From Burkholderiaceae bacterium (lineage in GTDB: Bacteria; Pseudomonadota; Gammaproteobacteria; Burkholderiales; Burkholderiaceae), in contig CANGEC010000004.1 of assembly GCA_947452625.1 (NCBI GenBank), forward strand, positions 1 through 32,620: 32,620 nt of DNA. The letters are read 5' to 3'. Position numbers and translations under genes: made by a program. Shown one piece after another: positions 10,444 through 18,594 of this stretch (the first letter of the stretch is position 1; every line of letters starts with the position of its first letter). The notes under the pieces were generated by a model that ran no database searches, had not been told where the DNA came from, and saw only the letters and a program-made list of their open reading frames with translations.

Positions 10444-11669
10444 GTAAAGACAACCGCGATTTATTAGTGGGATTGGATATTGGTACCTCTAAGGTGGTTG
10501 CCTTGGTAGCAGAGTTAGCCCCTGACGGCCAGTTCAATGTCGTTGGTGTGGGCCAGACCGCATCCAAAGGATTGAAGAAAGGGGTTGTTGTCAATATTGA
10601 GGCAACAGTGCAATCGATTCAGAAGGCGCTCGAAGAGGCTGAGGTCATGGCTGATCGCCAAATTGCGCAGGTGTTTACAGGTATTGCTGGAAATCATATT
10701 GTGAGCTTTAACTCCAGCGGTATGGTGGCAATTAGAGATAAGGAAGTCAGCGCTGGTGATGTGCAGCGTGTTCTCGAAACTGCCAAAGCAATCAATATTC
10801 CAACAGATCAACAAATCCTGCATATATTGGTGCAGGAATTTATTATCGACGGGCAAGAAGATGTTCGTGAGCCTATTGGGATGAGCGGTTTGCGTCTGGA
10901 AGTTAAGGTGCACATTGTGACTGGGGCTGTTAGTGCGGCCCAAAATATTGTGAAGTGTGTACGTCGTTGTGGTCTTGAGGTAAATGACTTAATCCTCCAG
11001 CCACTAGCATCCAGTTTGGCGGTATTAACTGAAGATGAAAAAGAGCTTGGCGTGGTGTTGGTTGATATCGGCGGAGGGACTACTGATATTGCGATTTATT
11101 GCCAAGGTTCGATTCGCCATACTGCGGTGATTCCAATAGCGGGCGATCAAATTACTAATGACATTGCGATGGCGCTGCGTACACCGACGATCGATGCGGA
11201 AGATCTCAAAATTCAATACGGTATTGCGCGTCAAGATATGGCAGACCCAACAGCCATGATTGATGTGCCAGGCGTCGGTGATCGTGATCCACGCCCAATG
11301 TCCAAACAAGCTTTATCGGCTGTGATCGAGCCGCGTGTAGAAGAACTCTTTACTTTAGTTCGTGGCGTGGTGCGTGATTCTGGATATGAGGACATGGTGT
11401 CTTCCGGGATTGTGCTCACTGGCGGTACGGCGTTGATGCCAGGAATGGTTGAGTTGGCCGAGCAAGTCTTCTTACGCCCCGCTCGCATTGGTACTCCTGA
11501 ATATCGCGGTCATTTGCATGAGGTATTAAGAAGCCCAAGATTTTCCACCAGCATTGGTTTGTTGATGGAAGGCCAGGCACAGTTGTTGCGTGGTCGTCGC
11601 GTATCTCAATCTGGACCATTGCAGAGTGTGATTTCGCGCATGAAAGAATGGTTTGCAGGAAATTTTTAA
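10440..11669 (+). CDS. ftsA: FtsA, actin-like Z-ring membrane anchor
   Basis: Actin-fold ATPase that tethers FtsZ filaments to the inner membrane and recruits later divisome proteins. At 409 residues it is close to the E. coli length (420). Seen here: the phosphate-1 loop LLVGLDIGTSKVVALVAEL at residues 8-26, the phosphate-2 loop VLVDIGGGTTDIAIY near 205-219, and the adenosine loop GIVLTGGTALMPGM near 322. The last residues (LQSVISRMKEWFAGNF) form the amphipathic helix used for membrane binding. The ATG overlaps the ftsQ stop (ATGA). A 49-nt spacer follows before ftsZ, the first real gap in the cluster. Confidence 0.97.
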   Translation: MSKDNRDLLVGLDIGTSKVVALVAELAPDGQFNVVGVGQTASKGLKKGVVVNIEATVQSIQKALEEAEVMADRQIAQVFTGIAGNHIVSFNSSGMVAIRDKEVSAGDVQRVLETAKAINIPTDQQILHILVQEFIIDGQEDVREPIGMSGLRLEVKVHIVTGAVSAAQNIVKCVRRCGLEVNDLILQPLASSLAVLTEDEKELGVVLVDIGGGTTDIAIYCQGSIRHTAVIPIAGDQITNDIAMALRTPTIDAEDLKIQYGIARQDMADPTAMIDVPGVGDRDPRPMSKQALSAVIEPRVEELFTLVRGVVRDSGYEDMVSSGIVLTGGTALMPGMVELAEQVFLRPARIGTPEYRGHLHEVLRSPRFSTSIGLLMEGQAQLLRGRRVSQSGPLQSVISRMKEWFAGNF

Positions 11670-11718
11670 GTTTTTTTCGTCGTCGTCAATGTAGTACGTT
11701 TATTACCTAGGAGGGTAT

Positions 11719-13059
11719 ATGGAATTTGAAATGTTAGATCAAGAAACAGCCGGGAAGACCATTATTAAAGTGGTTGGTGTCGGTGGCGCAGGCGGCAATG
11801 CCGTTCAGCACATGATCCGTCGTGGAGTTAATGGCGTAGAGTTTATTTGCATGAACACCGATGCTGGCGCTTTACAGCGTTCAGAGGCATCTGTGAATTT
11901 GCAACTAGGCTCTAGCGGACTCGGTGCTGGCGCAAAACCAGAAATTGGCGCGGCTTCTGCAGAGGAGGCTCGTGCGCGCATTGCCGATGCATTACAAGGC
12001 GCTCATATGGTCTTTATTACAGCAGGTATGGGCGGCGGTACAGGTACGGGTGCAGCCCCGGTTGTTGCACAAGTGGCTAAAGAAATGGGGATCTTGACAG
12101 TTGGCGTGATCAGTAAACCATTTGACTTTGAGGGCGTGAAGCGTTTGAAGGTTGCTGAGAATGGTGCCGCAGAATTAGAAAGCTATGTGGACTCATTGAT
12201 TGTGGTGCTCAATGAAAAACTCTTTGAAGTGATGGGTGAGGATGCTGAGTTTGATAAAGCCTTCGCCTGCGCTGACGATGTTTTACACAATGCAGTTTCC
12301 GGTATTGCGGAAATTATTAATGTTCAGGGTTTGATTAACGTTGACTTTGAAGACGTGAAGACAGTCATGGGCGAGCAAGGTAAAGCCATGATGGGAACGG
12401 CTACTGTATCTGGAATGGACCGCGCTCGTTTAGCAGCAGAAGCTGCTGTAGCCTCTCCGTTGCTTGAGGGTGTTGATTTGTCTGGCGCACGTGGTGTTTT
12501 GGTCAACATTACTGCTAGCCGTTCATTGAAGTTGTCTGAAACTCGCGAAGTAATGGCAGCCATTCGTGGTTATGCCGCTGATGATGCAACAGTGATCTTC
12601 GGTACGGTGTACGACGACAGCTTGGGCGATGCCTTGCGTGTTACCGTAGTGGCAACCGGTTTGAATAATCCGCAAGCACGTCAAAGCAGTCAACCAGAGG
12701 TGGTTTGGAGGCAGGCTACTGGTACGCATGATGCAATGCCAACCATGGCAGATCTCAATAGCTTCGCGCCAGCGAGTGCCTCTGCTGCAATGAGCAAAGT
12801 TGGTTTGGATTCTGCGTTGAGCGCAAGTGCGGGAATGGCATTAACTGGTTCAGGTAGTGCGCCAGTCTTGGCCAATCAGTCTGCTCCAAGCGGGGTTGAT
12901 TACAGTCAGTATGACTTACCAAGAGTGTTCCGTAGCTCGCGTGAGGCTGCTCCAACCCCTACATTGGGTGCAGATAGCTCTCCACAAGCAAAGACAATGT
13001 TGGATAAAGGGGCTGATTACTACGAAATCCCCGCTTTTTTGCGTAAGCAAGCAGACTAA
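11719..13059 (+). CDS. ftsZ: FtsZ, tubulin-like division GTPase
   Basis: Tubulin-homologous GTPase that polymerises into the Z-ring at mid-cell. The 446-residue protein has [15 protein letters not shown] near the N-terminus, the tubulin signature [16 protein letters not shown] starting near residue 103, and the T7 synergy loop [13 protein letters not shown] low-complexity Ala/Ser-rich linker runs from about residue 320 to 425. The conserved C-terminal peptide [13 protein letters not shown] matches the E. coli tail ([11 protein letters not shown]), which binds FtsA, ZipA and ZapD; a zapD gene lies about 11 kb downstream. The start is well set by TAGGAGGG about 4 nt before the ATG, a stronger ribosome-binding site than most in the cluster, fitting high FtsZ demand. 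Confidence 0.98.
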   Translation: MEFEMLDQETAGKTIIKVVGVGGAGGNAVQHMIRRGVNGVEFICMNTDAGALQRSEASVNLQLGSSGLGAGAKPEIGAASAEEARARIADALQGAHMVFITAGMGGGTGTGAAPVVAQVAKEMGILTVGVISKPFDFEGVKRLKVAENGAAELESYVDSLIVVLNEKLFEVMGEDAEFDKAFACADDVLHNAVSGIAEIINVQGLINVDFEDVKTVMGEQGKAMMGTATVSGMDRARLAAEAAVASPLLEGVDLSGARGVLVNITASRSLKLSETREVMAAIRGYAADDATVIFGTVYDDSLGDALRVTVVATGLNNPQARQSSQPEVVWRQATGTHDAMPTMADLNSFAPASASAAMSKVGLDSALSASAGMALTGSGSAPVLANQSAPSGVDYSQYDLPRVFRSSREAAPTPTLGADSSPQAKTMLDKGADYYEIPAFLRKQAD

Positions 13060-13071
13060 TACACTGCTCAA

Positions 13072-13077
13072 TACAAT
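13072..13077 (+). promoter_or_regulatory. Candidate -10 box upstream of the peroxiredoxin gene
   Basis: TACAAT differs from the sigma-70 -10 consensus at one position. It lies in the ftsZ-peroxiredoxin spacer. I find no convincing -35 at the normal spacing. If used, transcription would start near 13084 and the hairpin at 13091-13141 would sit in the 5' leader of the peroxiredoxin mRNA. Confidence 0.35.
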
Positions 13078-13090
13078 AGATAGTTGCAAA

Positions 13091-13141
13091 ATGCCAGCGC
13101 GGCGCCCCTCCGGACGACGAATCCCGCGCTAGCGTTGGCAT
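13091..13141 (+). other. GC-rich hairpin element with two alternative folds
   Basis: A 51-base inverted-repeat structure lies between ftsZ and the peroxiredoxin gene. Outer arms ATGCCA and TGGCAT pair perfectly. The next bases can pair in two ways. GCGCGG can pair with CCGCGC, leaving a TAGCGT bulge. Alternatively GCGC pairs with GCGT (one G-T wobble) to extend the outer stem to 10 bp without a bulge, leaving a loop of about 31 nt. No run of T follows, so it is not a standard intrinsic terminator on the + strand. It could be a leader regulatory structure, a processing site or a copy of a dispersed repeat. The base pairing is seen directly; the role is unknown. Confidence 0.55.
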
Positions 13142-13172
13142 ACTTACCTACAACTATTCCATTGGAGATCTT

Positions 13173-13673
13173 ATGATTGCAGTCGGACAAAAATTACCAA
13201 ACGCTACGCTCTATGAGTTTTTTGATGAAGCTACTGAGGGTTGCGCTGTTGGACCAAATGCTTTCGAAGTAGAAAAAGAAGTTGCTGGCAAGAAGATTGT
13301 CATTTTTGCATTGCCTGGCGCGTTTACGCCAACCTGTTCAGCAAAGCACGTACCCGGATATCTTGAGCACTTTGATGCAATCAAAGCTAAAGGTGTTGAT
13401 GAGATTTGGTGCGTTTCTGTTAACGATCCATTTGTGATGGGTGCCTGGGGCCGCGATCTTAAGGTCGGCAAAAAAGTGCGCATGCTAGGTGACGGTAGTG
13501 GAGATTTCACAAAAAAACTCGGCATGGAGTTTGATTTAAGTGCTCGCGGTTTGGGTGTGCGTTCACAGCGCTATGCCATGATTGTTGACAATGGTGTTGT
13601 GAAAACTTTGGATCTTGAAGGTCCTGGTAAGTTTGAAGTGAGCGATGCCGCTTCAATCTTGAAAAAGCTGTAA
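13173..13673 (+). CDS. Peroxiredoxin, Prx5 type
   Basis: Thiol peroxidase of the AhpC/TSA superfamily that reduces hydrogen peroxide and organic hydroperoxides in the cytoplasm. The 166-residue protein has the catalytic motif LPGAFTPTCS with the peroxidatic cysteine at residue 55, as in the Prx5 group. GVRSQRYAMIVDNG contains the conserved active-site arginine. Other cysteines are C24 and C80. Whether one of them resolves the sulfenic acid or an external thiol (glutathione, glutaredoxin) does so cannot be told here. No glutaredoxin domain is fused. GGAGATCTT before the ATG supports the start. A peroxiredoxin between ftsZ and lpxC is, to my knowledge, common in Burkholderiales. A candidate promoter and hairpin lie just upstream. 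Confidence 0.93.
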   Translation: MIAVGQKLPNATLYEFFDEATEGCAVGPNAFEVEKEVAGKKIVIFALPGAFTPTCSAKHVPGYLEHFDAIKAKGVDEIWCVSVNDPFVMGAWGRDLKVGKKVRMLGDGSGDFTKKLGMEFDLSARGLGVRSQRYAMIVDNGVVKTLDLEGPGKFEVSDAASILKKL

Positions 13674-13699
13674 TTAAGTTACCTGAGTTTATTTAGCCA

Positions 13700-14614
13700 A
13701 TGATGAAGCAACGCACAATCGCCACCCCCGTGAAGACGGTGGGGATTGGCTTGCACTCGGGTAGTAAGGTAACGATTACTATTAAACCTGCCCCGGTAAA
13801 TTCGGGAGTTCAGTTTGTTCGGGTTGATACGCCGGACCAGTCTGTTGTTCCAGCTACAGCCCTAGCGGTTTGCGATACCCGCTTAGCTTCGGTTATTCAA
13901 AAAGATGGTGTGCGCGTATCAACAGTTGAGCATTTACTCTCGGCTTGTGCTGGCCTAGGCTTAGATAATTTATTAATTGAATTAGATGGTGAAGAAGTAC
14001 CCATCATGGATGGTAGTGCCGCCTCTTTTTTATTCTTAATTGAGTCTGCTGGAATTGCTGAGCAAGAAGCGCCACGTCAATTTTTGGTGATCAAAAAAGT
14101 GGTTGAGGTTCGCGAGGGTGACAAGTTGGCGCGGCTAGAGCCCTTCTTCGGGTTTAAGTTGGATTTCACAATCGACTTTAAACATCCCGCAGTGGATAAA
14201 ACTGGGCAACGTTTTGTAGTTGACTTTGCTGAGCACGCCTATCGTAGTGAAATTGGTCGTGCCCGCACTTTTGGTTTTGCTCATGAAGTAGAGGCGTTGC
14301 GCGAGATGGGTTTGGCGCGCGGTGGAAGTTTAGACAACGCGATTGTGTTAGATGAGCATCGCATCCTAAATAACGAGGAACTGCGTTATGAGGATGAGTT
14401 CGTGCGTCATAAGATTCTCGATGCAATTGGCGATTTGTATTTGATTGGCCATCCGATTGTTGGTGCCTATATTGCTGAAAAATCAGGCCATGCCTTAAAT
14501 AATGCGCTGTTACGTAAGCTCTTGGAGGATCCGAGCGCTTACGAAATTAGCACTTTTTCAGAAAATAAAGCCCCTCAGGCCTACTCTCAAGAAAATCAAC
14601 CCCTCTTTTTTTGA
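13700..14614 (+). CDS. lpxC: LpxC, UDP-3-O-acyl-GlcNAc deacetylase
   Basis: Zinc-dependent cytoplasmic deacetylase, the committed step of lipid A synthesis, so the cell has a Gram-negative outer membrane. The 304-residue length matches E. coli (305). Zinc ligands are visible: H78 in [12 protein letters not shown], and H237 and D241 in [20 protein letters not shown]264 in [14 protein letters not shown] is the catalytic histidine counterpart. The N-terminus [21 protein letters not shown] aligns with E. coli MIKQRTL, so the first of two adjacent ATGs is chosen. No clear Shine-Dalgarno sequence precedes it. The gene is 26 nt after the peroxiredoxin stop and probably cotranscribed with it. It is convergent with the dciA-like gene, whose stop lies 11 nt away. 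Confidence 0.97.
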   Translation: MMKQRTIATPVKTVGIGLHSGSKVTITIKPAPVNSGVQFVRVDTPDQSVVPATALAVCDTRLASVIQKDGVRVSTVEHLLSACAGLGLDNLLIELDGEEVPIMDGSAASFLFLIESAGIAEQEAPRQFLVIKKVVEVREGDKLARLEPFFGFKLDFTIDFKHPAVDKTGQRFVVDFAEHAYRSEIGRARTFGFAHEVEALREMGLARGGSLDNAIVLDEHRILNNEELRYEDEFVRHKILDAIGDLYLIGHPIVGAYIAEKSGHALNNALLRKLLEDPSAYEISTFSENKAPQAYSQENQPLFF

Positions 14615-14625
14615 GGCTTCTGTAA

Positions 14626-15126
14626 TTACCGAGTTTTGCTCTGGAGTAGCCGTTCAACGGCTTTTCTGAGCTCTGAATCCCCAGGTAGTTTTTCTAATAA
14701 GTCCTGCCAAGAGGATCTGGCTACAGCATTTAACCCTCGTGGTTTAGAGGTTTTTTCGCTATCTCTCGCCGGGACATCCCACGAAGAAGTCGCAGGTTTT
14801 AAGCGCACCTTAATACCGTTGCAGGGATAGCCTCTTTTCCTTAACTCATTGATTAGACTGGGTAAAATTTGTTGAAGACGGCTAGCGATGCTGGCGCTTC
14901 CAACCAGTAAAAAGAGTTCATTCTGGCCTTGAGAACGCCAACCAGCCTCGATTTTGGAGTCTAAATGGCCTAGATCAAGTTCGTTAAGGGCCAGCTGAAG
15001 AGTGGCCTTGAGTTTGGCTAAATCCTCTGTTTTGGCCAAAATTCCACCGAGTCCTTCGGAGTCTCGTAGGTAATCGAGCCATTCATGGGCTACGTGATTG
15101 CGGGAGGATTTAGGGGCAAAGTTCAT
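14626..15126 (-). CDS. dciA: DUF721 / DciA-like protein
   Basis: A DUF721-family protein. Characterised members (DciA) interact with the replicative helicase DnaB and help load it in bacteria lacking DnaC. Conserved features are a helical N-terminal part (LGGILAKTEDLAKLKATLQLAL) and a DUF721 core ending in LFLLVGSASIASRLQQILPSLINELRKRG, which matches the usual pattern of a short beta strand then a long helix. The C-terminal tail is basic and Ser/Pro-rich. The ORF track starts at TTG 15174; I prefer ATG 15126, giving 166 residues, although neither has a good ribosome-binding site. The gene is divergent from secA and convergent with lpxC, an arrangement I recall from Burkholderiales. Family assignment is good; function is inferred. 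Confidence 0.78.
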   Translation of the reverse strand: MNFAPKSSRNHVAHEWLDYLRDSEGLGGILAKTEDLAKLKATLQLALNELDLGHLDSKIEAGWRSQGQNELFLLVGSASIASRLQQILPSLINELRKRGYPCNGIKVRLKPATSSWDVPARDSEKTSKPRGLNAVARSSWQDLLEKLPGDSELRKAVERLLQSKTR

Positions 15127-15180
15127 TAAAAATAAGGGTGCGGGTGATAAACTCAAGGACTTAATTTTCTTCAATATCCC

Positions 15181-17952
15181 ATGGTAATCGGTCTTCTTAA
15201 AACCCTGGTCGGCAGTCGTAACGACCGCCTCTTAAAACAGTATCGCAAAGTCGTTGCCAAGGTTAGCGCTTTTGAAGCTACCCTGCAGGCTTTGGATGAT
15301 GCCGCCCTTCAAGCGAAAACCGCAGAATTTAAGTCGCGCTTAAATGCGGGTGAGGCTTTGGACGATATCGCTCCCGAGGCATTCGCCGTTGTGCGTGAAG
15401 CTAGTGCGCGTGTCATGAAGATGCGCCATTTTGACGCTCAGATTATGGGCGGCCTTGCCTTGCATCAGGGAAAAATTGCGGAAATGGGCACTGGCGAAGG
15501 TAAAACGTTGACGGCCACGCTCCCAGTCTATTTAAATGCTTTAACTGGTAAAGGTGTTCATGTTGTCACTGTGAACGATTACTTAGCTCAGCGTGATGCT
15601 GAGTGGATGTCGAAGCTATACAACTTCTTAGGCATGCAGGTTGGTGTGAATCTCTCGCAGATGGATCACACCACCAAACAGCAAGCCTATGCCGCAGATA
15701 TTACTTACGGCACCAATAACGAATTTGGTTTTGACTACTTACGCGATAACATGGTGCAGGATCTAGGTCAGCGAGTACAGCGCGGCTTAGCTTATGCCAT
15801 TGTTGACGAGGTCGATTCTATTTTGATTGATGAGGCTCGTACACCATTAATTATTTCTGGGCAGGCCGAAGATCATACGGATCTGTACATCAAAATCAAT
15901 GCGCTACCTTCGTATTTAGAGCGTCAAATTGGCGAAGAAAAAGCAGATGGCACTGGTGTTGAGAAGCCGGGCGATTACTGGGTGGATGAAAAGTCACAGC
16001 AGGTGTACTTAACTGAGCAAGGCCACGATAAGGCCGAGACTGTTTTAGTGCAGCTGGGGGCTTTAAATGATGGCGACTCTTTATATGCGCCCCAGAATAT
16101 TACGTTGATGCATCACGTGTATGCCGCTTTGCGGGCACATTCTTTGTATCACCGTGACCAACACTATGTTGTGCAAAACAAAGAAGTCATCATCGTTGAT
16201 GAATTTACTGGTCGATTGATGCAAGGTCGCCGTTGGTCAGATGGTTTGCATCAGGCGGTAGAGGCTAAAGAAGGTGTGCCGATTCAGAATGAGAATCAAA
16301 CCTTAGCAACGATTACTTTCCAGAATTATTTCCGGATGTACGGCAAGTTGGCCGGTATGACGGGAACTGCTGATACTGAAGCATACGAGTTCAAGGAAAT
16401 TTACAACCTAGAAACGGTTGTCATTCCGCCAAATCGCATTAGCCAAAGAAAAGATCGCCAAGATCAAATTTATAAGTCTTCACGCGAACGCTATGATGCG
16501 GTGATTAAAGACATTGAAGATTGCTATCAGCGCGGTCAACCGGTATTGGTTGGTACAACTTCGATTGAAAACTCAGAATTAATCTCTGGCTTATTGGATA
16601 AGCGTCAATTGCCTCATCAAGTGCTGAATGCAAAACAGCATGCCCGTGAGGCCGAAATTATTGCGCAAGCTGGTCGCCCCAAGATGATTACGATCGCTAC
16701 CAATATGGCTGGTCGCGGGACCGACATTGTCTTGGGTGGAAATGTAGGCAAGCAATCTTCCTTGATTGAAGCTGATGAGTCGCTTGCAGCTGATGAGAAG
16801 GCTGCCAAGATTAAAACTTTGCAAGATGAGTGGCAAGGACTGCATGATCAAGTATTAGCGGCTGGTGGTTTACATATTATCGGTACTGAGCGACATGAAA
16901 GTCGGCGGATTGATAATCAGTTAAGAGGTCGTTCTGGTCGTCAGGGTGATCCGGGATCTTCGCGCTTCTATCTTTCTCTGGATGACCCGCTGTTGCGTAT
17001 TTTTGCTGGTGATCGTCTACGTGCTGTCATGGAGCGTCTGAAGATGCCTGATGGCGAGCCGATTGAAGCTGGCATGGTGACGCGCTCTATTGAGTCTGCT
17101 CAGCGTAAGGTTGAAGGCCGTAACTTTGATATTCGTAAACAGTTATTGGAATATGACGATGTTGCGAACGATCAACGCAAAGAAACATATCGCCTTAGAA
17201 ATGAGGTTCTTGAAAGTCAGGATGTCGGAGAGTTAATTGCGAATTTGCGTGAAGATGTCTTGCGCACTATTTGCGGTTTATATGTGCCCGCTGAATCGAT
17301 GGAAGAGCAATGGGATCTCGTTGGCCTAGAAAATGCCTTGGCCAGTGATTGGGGTTTAACAGTTGATCTGAAGTCTTGGGTTGAGAGTGCCGAGTCTGTA
17401 GATGATTCTGAAATCGTGGAACGTGTTTTGCAGGCTGCTAAAGAATCTTACGACGCTAAGGTGGAATTATCTGGGCGAGAGTCTTTTGCAGGGTTTGAGC
17501 GTTCAGTCTTGCTCTATAGTCTAGATAGTCATTGGCGTGAGCATTTGGCTGCATTAGATCATTTACGTCAAGGCATTCATTTGCGCGGCTATGCCCAGAA
17601 AGATCCCAAGCAAGAATATCGCCGTGAAGCATTTGAGCTTTATGGTGAACTCTTGAATGTGATCAAGAATGATGTTGTGAAGAGCATCATGACAGTACAG
17701 ATTCGCAGCGCTTCGGAGCTTGATCAAGCTTCCGAGGCAATGAATGAAGATATCGCGAAGCTGACTGATGTGCAGTATCAACATGCCCAAGCCGATCAAG
17801 AGGTGGGCGGTGCGGCTGGTGAGCGTGATGTCGTTGCTGATGTTGCCCCTACTCCCGTCCCGTTGCGTGCTGGTCCAAAGGTTGGGCGCAATGACCCTTG
17901 TCCTTGCGGTAGCGGTAAGAAATATAAAAATTGTTGTGGCGCATTGACCTAA
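15181..17952 (+). CDS. secA: SecA, preprotein translocase motor ATPase
   Basis: ATPase that drives unfolded preproteins through the SecYEG channel. The 923-residue protein is near E. coli length (901). The N-terminus [24 protein letters not shown] aligns with E. coli MLIKLLTKVFGSRNDR, which fixes the start although no Shine-Dalgarno sequence is present. Walker A is MGTGEGKT (residues 102-109). The DEVD Walker B lies near 210 in [20 protein letters not shown]. Helicase motifs [15 protein letters not shown] and [17 protein letters not shown] follow. The C-terminus has the zinc SEC-C motif with C907, C909, C918 and C919, the site for SecB and phospholipid contact. A strong terminator follows. 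Confidence 0.98.
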   Translation: MVIGLLKTLVGSRNDRLLKQYRKVVAKVSAFEATLQALDDAALQAKTAEFKSRLNAGEALDDIAPEAFAVVREASARVMKMRHFDAQIMGGLALHQGKIAEMGTGEGKTLTATLPVYLNALTGKGVHVVTVNDYLAQRDAEWMSKLYNFLGMQVGVNLSQMDHTTKQQAYAADITYGTNNEFGFDYLRDNMVQDLGQRVQRGLAYAIVDEVDSILIDEARTPLIISGQAEDHTDLYIKINALPSYLERQIGEEKADGTGVEKPGDYWVDEKSQQVYLTEQGHDKAETVLVQLGALNDGDSLYAPQNITLMHHVYAALRAHSLYHRDQHYVVQNKEVIIVDEFTGRLMQGRRWSDGLHQAVEAKEGVPIQNENQTLATITFQNYFRMYGKLAGMTGTADTEAYEFKEIYNLETVVIPPNRISQRKDRQDQIYKSSRERYDAVIKDIEDCYQRGQPVLVGTTSIENSELISGLLDKRQLPHQVLNAKQHAREAEIIAQAGRPKMITIATNMAGRGTDIVLGGNVGKQSSLIEADESLAADEKAAKIKTLQDEWQGLHDQVLAAGGLHIIGTERHESRRIDNQLRGRSGRQGDPGSSRFYLSLDDPLLRIFAGDRLRAVMERLKMPDGEPIEAGMVTRSIESAQRKVEGRNFDIRKQLLEYDDVANDQRKETYRLRNEVLESQDVGELIANLREDVLRTICGLYVPAESMEEQWDLVGLENALASDWGLTVDLKSWVESAESVDDSEIVERVLQAAKESYDAKVELSGRESFAGFERSVLLYSLDSHWREHLAALDHLRQGIHLRGYAQKDPKQEYRREAFELYGELLNVIKNDVVKSIMTVQIRSASELDQASEAMNEDIAKLTDVQYQHAQADQEVGGAAGERDVVADVAPTPVPLRAGPKVGRNDPCPCGSGKKYKNCCGALT

Positions 17953-17976
17953 TTTTTGCACTAATGTAATGAACTT

Positions 17977-18008
17977 AAATGGCCCGAATACATTCGAGCC
18001 ATTTTTCT
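17977..18008 (+). terminator. Intrinsic terminator of secA
   Basis: AAATGGC pairs with GCCATTT (7 bp). After one mismatch a further 4 bp follow (CGAA with TTCG) and a 4-nt loop TACA. ATTTTTCTT follows the right arm. It lies 25 nt after the secA stop and separates secA from the iorA-like gene. Confidence 0.85.
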
Positions 18009-18062
18009 TGGTGGAATCCCTAGGGCTTAAATTCAGCGTAAATGTTCCATATCTGTCATTAT

Positions 18063-18091
18063 TTGTAACTGATAAAACAATTTGTTTTCAT
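18063..18091 (+). promoter_or_regulatory. Candidate iorA promoter with palindromic operator
   Basis: A perfect 15-base inverted repeat AAAACAA-T-TTGTTTT occupies 18074-18088. It sits between a possible -35 (TTGTAA, 18063-18068) and a weak -10 (TTTCAT, 18086-18091) with 17 bp between them. This is the layout of a repressor operator inside a promoter. The palindrome is seen directly; promoter use and the regulator are inference. The palindrome is AT-rich, so chance is a real alternative. Confidence 0.35.
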
Positions 18092-18122
18092 TCCCATTCT
18101 TTCAATTTATTAAGGGGGCGTT

Positions 18123-18581
18123 ATGGCCGTATCTTTCACTCTGAATGGCAAAGTGGTTAATTTTGAGGGGGATCCAGAAACCCAAATCCTTTGGGTTCTA
18201 CGAGATCACTTAGATGTCACCAGTCCTAAGTATGGCTGTGGTGCTGGTCTATGTGGTGCCTGTACTGTGCATCTTGAGGGCGCAGCAATTCGCTCCTGCT
18301 CAACTCCTGTTTCAGCTGCTGCTGGAAAAAAAGTGACTACGCTTGAGGGTCTCTCAGACAAAGTCGGCAAGGCTTTGGCTGACGCTTGGATTGAATTTGA
18401 TGTTCCCCAGTGTGGTTATTGCCAAACAGGGCAAATGATGTCTGCCGCAGATTTGCTGGCAAAGAAAAAACAGCCTAGTAGCGATGATATTAAAAACGCC
18501 ATGAGCGGAAATATCTGTCGCTGTGGAACCTATTCCCGTATAGAAAAAGCAGTCAAACGCGCTGCCGATAAATTGGCTTAA
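18123..18581 (+). CDS. iorA: IorA-like [2Fe-2S] subunit of a molybdenum hydroxylase
   Basis: Small electron-transfer subunit of a xanthine-oxidase-family enzyme, carrying two [2Fe-2S] clusters. The 152-residue protein has a ferredoxin-like cluster from C39, C44, C47 and C59 (GCGAGLCGACTVHLEG). A second, helical-domain cluster uses C97, C100, C132 and C134 (QCGYCQTGQMM and ICRCGTY). There is no signal peptide. It probably crosses the membrane folded together with the Tat-targeted partner encoded 13 nt downstream. AAGGGGGCG before the ATG supports the start. The pairing of a two-cluster subunit with a single large subunit, without an FAD subunit, is the isoquinoline 1-oxidoreductase (Ior) layout. 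The true substrate (N-heterocycle, aldehyde or other) cannot be read from sequence. Confidence 0.9.
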   Translation: MAVSFTLNGKVVNFEGDPETQILWVLRDHLDVTSPKYGCGAGLCGACTVHLEGAAIRSCSTPVSAAAGKKVTTLEGLSDKVGKALADAWIEFDVPQCGYCQTGQMMSAADLLAKKKQPSSDDIKNAMSGNICRCGTYSRIEKAVKRAADKLA

Positions 18582-18594
18582 GAGGGATATATAG

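Noticed and set aside
10515-10943. 142-residue minus-strand ORF inside ftsA
   Set aside because: Entirely antisense to the well-supported ftsA, Cys/His-rich shadow composition, no domain or ribosome-binding site.
14584-14620. CCTC-TTTTTTT-GAGG as terminator between lpxC and the dciA-like gene
   Set aside because: Only a 4-bp stem with the T run in the loop rather than after the stem.
17563-17961. 132-residue minus-strand ORF over the secA 3' end
   Set aside because: Mirror of the conserved SecA C-terminus; the sequence is low-complexity and matches nothing I recognise.
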